Assembly (NCBI GenBank): GCA_902464175.1
Contig: CABQHZ010000092.1
Span: forward strand, 1-6,999
Length of the DNA: 6,999 nt
Source: an uncultured Collinsella sp.
GTDB taxonomy: Bacteria > Actinomycetota > Coriobacteriia > Coriobacteriales > Coriobacteriaceae
Reading direction: 5' to 3'
Both the position numbers and the translations under genes were made by a program. The notes under the pieces are model-generated. The model did no database searches. It was not told the origin of the DNA and saw nothing but the letters and a program-made list of their open reading frames with translations. Of this stretch, positions 1-4,422 are shown one piece after another (within the stretch, counting starts at the first letter, position 1; each line of letters starts with the position of its first letter).

Positions 1-89
1 AAAGGAACCCCAGGGCGGGCCCTACGGGAACTCGGCAGGGGGGGGGGTGCGATTCCTCGATCGCTCACTTAATCTAATAAGAATTTAGC

Positions 90-115
90 GAGGCCGGAGC
101 TTAAGCTCCGGCCTC
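90..115. repeat. 26-bp perfect palindrome
   Basis: The arms GAGGCCGGAGC and GCTCCGGCCTC flank TTAA, and TTAA is itself self-complementary, so all 26 bases form one perfect dyad. As RNA it would make an 11-bp GC-rich stem with a UUAA loop. No T-run follows on the + strand, so a classical intrinsic terminator is not supported. It might still end transcription of a gene lying to the left of the window. Confidence 0.7.
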
Positions 116-125
116 CCCATATAAG

Positions 126-144
126 GGCTCGGCAAAGCCGAGCC
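126..144. repeat. 8-bp stem hairpin with AAA loop
   Basis: GGCTCGGC (126-133) and GCCGAGCC (137-144) pair perfectly around AAA. It lies 10 bp after the 26-bp palindrome, so the two form a tandem hairpin pair. No T-run follows. The role is unknown; a 3'-end stabiliser or weak terminator of an upstream gene is possible. Confidence 0.65.
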
Positions 145-204
145 ACAAACTTCTGTTCAGCCCCAGAATACGGTTGAGAATCGTACTTGAAGTAGGTGGT
201 TGTA

Positions 205-329
205 GGGTCGAAATGGGGGTAACTTCCCAACGCATTCCGCAGGGGGCGGTACATTTTGTAGCGTGTAGCGCGAATCAAAATGTACCGCATGCCCGAGGAC
301 GCGTTGGGAAGTTACCCCCATTTCGACCC
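205..329. repeat. 125-bp nested, symmetric inverted repeat
   Basis: Outer arms of 29 nt (205-233 and 301-329) are exact reverse complements. They begin GGGTCGAAATGG and end CCATTTCGACCC. Inner arms of 13 nt (246-258, GCGGTACATTTTG, and 276-288) are also exact reverse complements. The spacers between outer and inner arms are 12 nt on each side, and the central loop is 17 nt, giving a symmetric 29-12-13-17-13-12-29 layout. No flanking target-site duplication is evident. Candidate identities are a small non-autonomous mobile element, a cruciform-forming protein target, or a long RNA hairpin; the sequence alone does not decide. Confidence 0.9.
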
Positions 330-367
330 GGACATAAGCATCTACCAGGACATTCACAAATTCGAAA

Positions 368-416
368 ACTTTTTTCAAAAAAGTGCTTGCACAGTTCTCG
401 AATCATAGGTTATTAT
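368..416 (+). promoter_or_regulatory. tRNA-Leu promoter with upstream T/A dyad
   Basis: A -35 box TTGCAC (387-392) and a -10 box TATTAT (411-416) are 18 bp apart. Immediately upstream is a perfect dyad, ACTTTTTT-C-AAAAAAGT (368-384). The same dyad, the GTNC bridge and the TTGC -35 core recur before both other tRNA units at 3839 and 6539. The A-tract position fits an UP-element-like activator of stable RNA promoters. Transcription probably starts near 423, leaving about 50 nt of leader before the tRNA. Confidence 0.8.
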
Positions 417-423
417 CTTCCTC

Positions 424-463
424 GTTGAACGCGCGGGTCCAAGAAAACGAACCGCGAATCAAC
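424..463 (+). other. Possible stem-loop in tRNA-Leu leader
   Basis: GTTGA (424-428) can pair with TCAAC (459-463), and CGCGG (432-436) with CCGCG (452-456), leaving a 15-nt A-rich loop. The structure fills nearly all of the predicted leader between the transcription start and the tRNA 5' end at 474. It could guide 5' processing. This is a reading of complementarity only. Confidence 0.4.
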
Positions 464-473
464 AACATAGCAT

Positions 474-563
474 GTCGGAGTGGCGGAATTGGCAGACGCG
501 CTAGCTTGAGGTGCTAGTGACCGCTTTTTGGTCATGCGGGTTCAAGTCCCGCCTCCGACACCA
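474..563 (+). tRNA. tRNA-Leu(GAG)
   Basis: The acceptor stem GTCGGAG (474-480) pairs with CTCCGAC (553-559), followed by discriminator A560 and an encoded CCA (561-563). The anticodon stem CTAGC/GCTAG carries loop TTGAGGT, giving anticodon GAG (508-510), which reads CUU and CUC leucine codons. The long variable arm (TGACC paired with GGTCA) is the class II mark expected of tRNA-Leu. The T arm has the standard TTCAAGT loop. Confidence 0.97.
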
Positions 564-574
564 TCGCATTTGAG

Positions 575-597
575 AAGCCTCTTCGGAGGCTTTTTTG
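575..597 (+). terminator. Intrinsic terminator after tRNA-Leu
   Basis: AAGCCTC (575-581) pairs with GAGGCTT (586-592) around a TTCG tetraloop, and the T-run continues to 596. The very stable C(UUCG)G apex and the following U-tract are typical. It lies only 25 bp before the start codon of the phosphatase gene, so that gene is probably reached by read-through or by a promoter I cannot see. Confidence 0.85.
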
Positions 598-622
598 TTA
601 CCGATAGACGGTGAGGTCCACG

Positions 623-2968
623 ATGGAAACGCTTGAGCGCAACGAGTGGGCAGACGTTGCCCAACTGGTCGAGATCACGAGCGATGCTGTCATCATCTGC
701 GAGCTCGACGGAACCATTCTGCATGTGAATAATCGCTTACTTGGTTTGATGTGCGAGGAACGCGCCGACGTCATCGGTGGAGATGTTAAAGACGTCCTGT
801 ACTCGTCCGCTTTTGAACGTGCGACGGAACATCGTCTGCCATTTGAAACTGATGGCTCCGAGAACGAACTGATGCTCAAGCTGAGTGACGGCTCTTTTAT
901 TCCCGTCTTGGTTCGTGCGGGCTCCGTAACGCCTCCACGCATCTTTGGGCGCCGCGCACCACGTGTCCTGGTGGCGCTTCACAGTATCGAGGAACAGTAT
1001 TCTCACGACCGTCAGCTCAAGCGTGCGTTATCGGAGCTTAGAGTGGCGAACAAGCGTCTCTCTGGGACGCTCTCGGTCATTATGAGCACTGTGGGCTCCG
1101 ATGAGTTACCCAGCCTGCTTGATACCGTTTTGAACCAGCTTGTAGGAACGCTCGATGCTTCGGGTGCCGCTATTTATTTTTCTGAGAGCGGCGGCTTTAA
1201 GCTTCGCGGTGTTTCCAAGGAGCTGTACGACAGCTACCTGCCCGAGTTTTTGCCGTATGGCGCTGGCATTCCAACGTATGTTCTTCGCGAGTCGCGTGCC
1301 TGTCGCTTGTCGATTCAACAGGACCTTGAGGGCGATAAGGCCGCCTCCGGTATGTTCATGGACCTGGATAATCGTTCTAAGCACCTGTTGCGCATGCAGG
1401 ATATGCCTCCGTACCGCAGTGAAATCTGTCTTCCCGTTTTTTACGGTACGCAGATCCTTGGCGTGCTGGAAGTTGGTTGGAAACGCCCCCAGGCACCGCT
1501 TGCCTATGACGTTAATGTGCTCGAGGTCATTTGCGATTACCTGTCTATCCAGCTGGTCGGCATGGCATCGAGCCTTCGCTCCCGTCGCACGGCCGAGCTT
1601 GGCCGCTCGCTCAATGTCTTGCGGGATGAGTTGTTTACCTTTCTAGACGATTCCGCCGCGGCTACCCAGGCGGTATCGTCCGAGATCTGCAATATGCTCA
1701 ACTGCCATTTTTGCCCTATTGAGTATGACGCCAGTCTGGATTCCTACGTCATAGATTTTGAAGGCGGCAGTCGCGTTGCTTTGCCGGACGATCCCGAGAA
1801 GCTTTTCTTTTCCACGACGGCGCCAGCGGCACGTTTGGGGGCTGCCCCTGATGGCTTTGAGGCTTCTGTTTTGGGCGGCACGAGTGCCGAGGACCTTAAA
1901 CACGTCCGTATAACTCGCGTTGACGAATCGATGCCTATGGGAGGCTGGCTTAGGGCGCATGGCCTGCCTTGCCAGGGTCTCTACGTCGACGCCGGCATCG
2001 AGGCGGGGCGCCCGCGCTCTGAGGGCGATGGCAAGCACAGTAACGACGCGATCGTTCCTGCTTCTGTTGCGAAGGGCCCGACGACGCGCGCGCTGCTGCT
2101 TCGTGATGGTAGCCAAGAGCCAATTGATGACCTTGAATATGACTACTTGGTGCACTTGGCTCATGACTTTGAACTGATCTATGAAGGCGAATCTCAAAAG
2201 CGTGAGGAGCGCCATATCGCTCAGACCCTTCAGATTGGCATGAGAAATTCACTGGGGGATGTTCCGGGAATCGCCGCCGATTCGGTGTACCTGTCGGCCA
2301 CGAACTCGGCGTTGGTCGGCGGCGACTTTTATACGCTCGTCCGTCTTCCCGACGATTGCGCCGTCATGATTTTGGGCGATGTATCCGGCAAAGGAATCGA
2401 GGCGGCGTCGATGTCAGCGCTCGTCAAGACGGCCCTGACGGCATATGCCTGGGAGGGCGCTGGGCCGGCCCGCATGGCACGCTCCCTTAACAGCATGCTC
2501 ATGGGCTTTTCAAGGGTCGAGACGTTCGTGACGGCCTTTATCGCCAAGATTGACCTTAAAGCCGGACGTGCAACGTATTGTTCGGCGGGCCATCCTCCGA
2601 CCATGGTCATCAGGCCAGAGTCGATGCCGCTGGGTGGCGGCGAGGTTCGTGGGGGAGAGGTTGAGCTGCTTGGATGCCAATCGGGGGTAATCGGTGCCTT
2701 TGAGAGCATGGTGTACGAGACAGGCGTGTTTACGTTCGCTCCTGGTGACATGCTATTTATGTACACCGACGGAACAATCGAAGCACGTGACCGCTCGGGT
2801 GCTTTCTTTGGCGAGCAGCGCCTTCGTGACCTTCTGCTCTCTGTCTCGGGTGAGGGCGTATCGGGAATCTGCGGCAAGGTCTTGGGCGAGCTCGACCGAT
2901 TTACCGAATCGGCGCTGGACGATGACATTGCATTGGTGTCCCTTGAGTTTTTACGGGGTCGTTCATAG
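623..2968 (+). CDS. PAS-GAF sensor SpoIIE-type PP2C phosphatase
   Basis: Predicted cytosolic serine/threonine phosphatase of the RsbU/RsbP/SpoIIE type, 781 residues. It should dephosphorylate a STAS-domain partner, most likely the protein encoded next. A PAS domain lies near residues 10-120 (ITSDAVIICELDG), followed by a coiled-coil-like stretch (129-152) and a GAF domain (about 156-313). Residues 343-520 are diverged and only possibly GAF-like. The PP2C domain (about 545-778) keeps GGDFY (Asp568), GDVSGKG (585-591), SAGHPP (654-659), YTDG (714-717) and DDDIAL (766-771), so the metal site appears intact. I chose ATG 623 because GGTGAGG (610-616) sits 6 nt ahead of it; GTG 611 would fall inside that site. 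No transmembrane segment is apparent. The signals sensed by the PAS and GAF domains are unknown. Confidence 0.9.
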   Translation: METLERNEWADVAQLVEITSDAVIICELDGTILHVNNRLLGLMCEERADVIGGDVKDVLYSSAFERATEHRLPFETDGSENELMLKLSDGSFIPVLVRAGSVTPPRIFGRRAPRVLVALHSIEEQYSHDRQLKRALSELRVANKRLSGTLSVIMSTVGSDELPSLLDTVLNQLVGTLDASGAAIYFSESGGFKLRGVSKELYDSYLPEFLPYGAGIPTYVLRESRACRLSIQQDLEGDKAASGMFMDLDNRSKHLLRMQDMPPYRSEICLPVFYGTQILGVLEVGWKRPQAPLAYDVNVLEVICDYLSIQLVGMASSLRSRRTAELGRSLNVLRDELFTFLDDSAAATQAVSSEICNMLNCHFCPIEYDASLDSYVIDFEGGSRVALPDDPEKLFFSTTAPAARLGAAPDGFEASVLGGTSAEDLKHVRITRVDESMPMGGWLRAHGLPCQGLYVDAGIEAGRPRSEGDGKHSNDAIVPASVAKGPTTRALLLRDGSQEPIDDLEYDYLVHLAHDFELIYEGESQKREERHIAQTLQIGMRNSLGDVPGIAADSVYLSATNSALVGGDFYTLVRLPDDCAVMILGDVSGKGIEAASMSALVKTALTAYAWEGAGPARMARSLNSMLMGFSRVETFVTAFIAKIDLKAGRATYCSAGHPPTMVIRPESMPLGGGEVRGGEVELLGCQSGVIGAFESMVYETGVFTFAPGDMLFMYTDGTIEARDRSGAFFGEQRLRDLLLSVSGEGVSGICGKVLGELDRFTESALDDDIALVSLEFLRGRS

Positions 2969-3009
2969 ACGACGCTGGGCGGGCTGAATCCGTACGGTTG
3001 GGGAAACGA

Positions 3010-3054
3010 ATGCATCGAGTGGGCTTTTTTGGGGAACCATGGTCGTATGAATGA
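3010..3054 (+). CDS. Possible 14-residue leader ORF before the STAS-kinase gene
   Basis: ATG 3010 opens a 14-codon frame (MHRVGFFGEPWSYE) ending at TGA 3052-3054, just past the ATG 3047 of the next gene. A GGGGAA (3000-3005) stands 4 nt ahead of ATG 3010, a better ribosome site than the one before 3047. The 8-nt overlap would allow translational coupling. It may equally be a chance frame; no conservation can be tested here. Confidence 0.3.
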   Translation: MHRVGFFGEPWSYE

Positions 3055-3793
3055 GTGGAATGACATAGCGGTTTTGACGCCACCAGGCGATATCGACATC
3101 GCCACGGTGCCTGCGCTGCGTCGGCGGTTGGATGCTTTGATTAGCCGCGGCGTGCGTCGTGTCGTCATCAACTGTCAGGCTGTTAGCTTTATCGATTCGA
3201 CGGGCTTGGCATTCCTGCTTACGCGCGCTCGTGAGCTCATGAGGCGAGAAGGCCTGCTTTCGCTCGTCAATGCATCGGGTGAAGTTGTTCGCTTTTTGGA
3301 GATTGCTCGGCTTGTCGATATCCTTCATGTTGCGGGGCCGGCACGGGAGTCTATTCCCGCCATTCCGGTGGGGGAGCTGCCTCGCTGGAGTAAAAGCGTC
3401 GAGGTCCGTCAGGGTATCGAGAATCTTCCATACTACCGACATCGCATCGCCGAACTCCTTGAATCGCTTCCGTTGCGCCGTGACGAGCGCTACGATGTCG
3501 CATTGGCGTCGGGGGAGGCGCTGGGTAATGCCTATGACCATGCGGGCGGTATCGGGTGCGTCCTGACGGTTCAGGCCTATGGCGATCGCGTTGTGGTTGA
3601 GGTGCTTGATCGAGGTGCCGGCTATTCTATCGATGAAACGAGCGAACCGGTCGCATCAGAGGAGCGCGGCCGTGGTATCAAGCTTATGCGTATGCTCGTC
3701 GATAACGTGGAGGTTGCTCGTCGTACGGACGGCGCCGGCACGCGCGTGCAGATGGTGAAGCTGTTTAGCGGAGCGCTGGAATCGTGTGCCTAG
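3047..3793 (+). CDS. STAS domain fused to RsbW-like serine kinase/anti-sigma domain
   Basis: A 248-residue fusion of two normally separate partner-switch proteins. Residues 1-95 form an anti-anti-sigma STAS domain with the signature SFIDSTGLAFLL; Ser51 is the expected phosphorylation site. Residues about 120-245 form a GHKL ATPase/kinase domain of the RsbW/SpoIIAB type: N-box with Glu157, Asn161 and a following DHA, G1 box DRGAGYS (from Asp188), and G2 box GRGIKLM (208-214). All ATP-binding elements appear intact. The family's usual role is to bind and inhibit a sigma factor and to phosphorylate the STAS partner; here both halves are on one chain. ATG 3047 has GGGGAA about 10 nt upstream (3031-3036). 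A TTG at 3029 would add six residues. The gene follows the phosphatase after 78 bp, in the same frame with no intervening stop, and is probably in its operon. No sigma factor gene is adjacent, so the output target is unknown. Confidence 0.88.
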   Translation: MNEWNDIAVLTPPGDIDIATVPALRRRLDALISRGVRRVVINCQAVSFIDSTGLAFLLTRARELMRREGLLSLVNASGEVVRFLEIARLVDILHVAGPARESIPAIPVGELPRWSKSVEVRQGIENLPYYRHRIAELLESLPLRRDERYDVALASGEALGNAYDHAGGIGCVLTVQAYGDRVVVEVLDRGAGYSIDETSEPVASEERGRGIKLMRMLVDNVEVARRTDGAGTRVQMVKLFSGALESCA

Positions 3794-3838
3794 CCAATCG
3801 CTTTAGCGCGTTTAGCTACTAAGAACATGCGGCAGACA

Positions 3839-3886
3839 AGTTTTTTGAAAAAAGTACTTGCGTCTTTTGGACAACTCGCGTAAATT
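3839..3886 (+). promoter_or_regulatory. Promoter of the Gly-Cys-Gly tRNA array
   Basis: TTGCGT (3858-3863) and TAAATT (3881-3886) are 17 bp apart. Upstream, TTTTTT-G-AAAAAA (3841-3853) followed by GTAC reproduces the dyad of the tRNA-Leu promoter. The -35 box lies exactly 41 bp before the tRNA start, as it does at 6559/6600. The predicted start near 3893 leaves a leader of only about 6 nt. This is the only recognisable promoter for the array. Confidence 0.85.
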
Positions 3887-3898
3887 AATAACCCGCAA

Positions 3899-3974
3899 GC
3901 GGACATGGCTCAGTTGGTAGAGCACAACCTTGCCAAGGTTGGGGTCGCGGGTTCGAGCCCCGTTGTCCGCTCCA
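3899..3974 (+). tRNA. tRNA-Gly(GCC), copy 1
   Basis: The acceptor stem GCGGACA (3899-3905) pairs with TGTCCGC (3964-3970), followed by discriminator T3971 and an encoded CCA (3972-3974). The anticodon stem CAACC/GGTTG carries loop TTGCCAA, anticodon GCC (3932-3934), reading GGU/GGC. The T arm is GCGGGTTCGAGCCCCGT. It is identical to the copies at 4125 and 6600. Confidence 0.97.
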
Positions 3975-3984
3975 TTGCATTTCC

Positions 3985-4007
3985 GGACCGTTTAGGCGGT
4001 CCTTTTT
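3985..4007 (+). terminator. Terminator-like hairpin between tRNA-Gly and tRNA-Cys
   Basis: GGACCG (3985-3990) pairs with CGGTCC (3997-4002) around TTTAGG and is followed by five T (4003-4007). The T-run ends one base before the tRNA-Cys 5' end at 4009, so no promoter fits between. If it terminates, it must be leaky. It may instead serve in separating the tRNA precursors. Confidence 0.7.
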
Positions 4008-4008
4008 C

Positions 4009-4082
4009 GGCGAAGTGGCCAAGTGGTAAGGCAGAGGCCTGCAAAGCCTTTACCCCCGGTTCGAATCCGGGCTTCGCCTCCA
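4009..4082 (+). tRNA. tRNA-Cys(GCA)
   Basis: The acceptor stem GGCGAAG (4009-4015) pairs with CTTCGCC (4072-4078), followed by discriminator T4079, a U73 as is usual for cysteine tRNAs, and an encoded CCA (4080-4082). The anticodon loop CTGCAAA gives GCA (4041-4043). The T arm CCCGGTTCGAATCCGGG is regular. It probably depends on the promoter before the upstream tRNA-Gly. Confidence 0.97.
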
Positions 4083-4091
4083 GGCAACATC

Positions 4092-4118
4092 CGGGCGCTC
4101 CGGCGCCCGTTTTGTTTT
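4092..4118 (+). terminator. Terminator-like hairpin between tRNA-Cys and tRNA-Gly copy 2
   Basis: CGGGCGC (4092-4098) pairs with GCGCCCG (4103-4109) around TCCG, followed by TTTTGTTTT (4110-4118). It has the form of a strong intrinsic terminator, yet the next tRNA begins at 4125 with no room for a separate promoter. Confidence 0.8.
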
Positions 4119-4124
4119 AAATAT

Positions 4125-4200
4125 GCGGACATGGCTCAGTTGGTAGAGCACAACCTTGCCAAGGTTGGGGTCGCGGGTTCGAGCCCCGTTGTCCGCTCCA
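4125..4200 (+). tRNA. tRNA-Gly(GCC), copy 2
   Basis: Base-for-base identical to the copy at 3899: acceptor pairing 4125-4131 with 4190-4196, anticodon GCC at 4158-4160, discriminator T4197 and an encoded CCA (4198-4200). It is the third tRNA of the array and has no visible promoter of its own. Confidence 0.97.
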
Positions 4201-4208
4201 AACGCAAC

Positions 4209-4238
4209 AGCCCGACTACCAAAGTAGCCGGGCTTTTT
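4209..4238 (+). terminator. Terminator after tRNA-Gly copy 2
   Basis: AGCCCG (4209-4214) pairs with CGGGCT (4229-4234), and CTAC (4216-4219) with GTAG (4224-4227), separated by one A/C mismatch. The loop is CAAA, and the T-run continues to 4238. This is a typical intrinsic terminator form. Confidence 0.8.
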
Positions 4239-4253
4239 CGTGCCCATTGCACG

Positions 4254-4281
4254 GGCTCGAACCCGAGAGGGAGCGAGCGTT
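4254..4281. repeat. 28-bp dispersed repeat, copy A
   Basis: This 28-bp unit begins GGCTCGA and ends GAGGGAGCGAGCGTT. It matches 26 of 28 bases with the unit at 4599-4626. Each copy contains GCTCG and CGAGC as internal inverted half-sites. Its 5' half also resembles the reverse complement of a tRNA T arm (GGGCTCGAACCCG). It lies between the array's third terminator and the tRNA-Gly remnant. No transposase is linked to it. Confidence 0.75.
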
Positions 4282-4285
4282 AAGC

Positions 4286-4361
4286 AAACGCGGAGCGTTT
4301 GTAGCGAGCTGGCGAGGACGCCGGCAGGCGGCCGAAGCCGGTGCGGATCCGCGAAGCGGAT
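4286..4361. repeat. Cluster of short GC hairpins
   Basis: Successive small dyads occupy this stretch: AAACGC-GGA-GCGTTT (4286-4300), CGGC-CGAA-GCCG (4329-4340) and ATCCGC-GAA-GCGGAT (4347-4361). Two have a purine triloop closed by C-G with GC next to the apex. The region fills the place where the body of a fourth array tRNA would lie. It is REP-like in style, but I recognise no known family. Confidence 0.55.
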
Positions 4362-4369
4362 ACGCGGAC

Positions 4370-4387
4370 GCCCCGTTGTCCGCTCCA
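4370..4387 (+). pseudogene. tRNA-Gly 3' fragment (18 nt with CCA)
   Basis: GCCCCGTTGTCCGCTCCA is an exact match to the last 18 nt, including CCA, of the three intact tRNA-Gly genes. It is followed, as the others are, by a short gap and a terminator (4396-4422). A GCGGAC at 4364-4369, just before it, matches the first six bases of the same tRNA, so it may be a copy with an internal deletion. D, anticodon and most T-arm sequence is missing, so it cannot act as a tRNA. A partial duplication or an old integration junction would explain it. Confidence 0.75.
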
Positions 4388-4395
4388 ACTATCTT

Positions 4396-4422
4396 ACGCG
4401 GTTCTAACGAACCGCGTTTTTT
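4396..4422 (+). terminator. Terminator closing the tRNA array
   Basis: ACGCGGTTC (4396-4404) pairs with GAACCGCGT (4409-4417) around TAAC, with T-run 4417-4422. The 9-bp perfect stem makes this one of the strongest terminators of the array. It lies 8 bp after the tRNA-Gly remnant, which supports that fragment being the end of a former tRNA gene. Confidence 0.88.

Larger units (their letters stand above)
1..386. other. Structure-rich region without a convincing gene
   Basis: No open frame here looks like a real protein. Forward frames from base 1 stop early (TAA at 70-72 in frame 1, TAG at 86-88 in frame 2), so the first 70-90 bases could be the end of a gene that starts before the window, but nothing decides the frame. 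The stretch holds a run of ten G (38-47), a perfect palindrome (90-115), a triloop hairpin (126-144) and a large nested inverted repeat (205-329), each listed separately. The short open frames crossing 157-428 on both strands encode mirrored peptides because they read through the inverted repeat. Confidence 0.6.

Noticed and set aside
157..428. Two overlapping short ORFs on opposite strands (157-378 minus, 174-428 plus) with near-identical peptides
   Set aside because: They mirror each other because both read through the 205-329 inverted repeat. Neither has a ribosome site, and the plus frame runs over the tRNA-Leu promoter.
611..622. GTG 611 as start of the phosphatase
   Set aside because: It overlaps GGTGAGG (610-616), the ribosome site properly spaced for ATG 623, and has no site of its own just after the terminator.
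2943..2971. TTGAGT-17-TAGACG as a promoter for the STAS-kinase gene
   Set aside because: The -10 matches consensus at only three positions. Operon transcription with the phosphatase is simpler.
2329..3171. 280-residue minus-strand ORF opposite the phosphatase and STAS-kinase genes
   Set aside because: It is low-complexity, rich in Ser/Pro/Arg, and shadows two proteins whose conserved motifs are intact in the plus frames.
3905..4388. ORFs across tRNA genes on both strands (for example peptides containing MAQLVEHNLAKVG)
   Set aside because: These are translations of the tRNA-Gly and tRNA-Cys genes and their spacers, a common annotation artefact. The tRNA folds explain the sequence fully.
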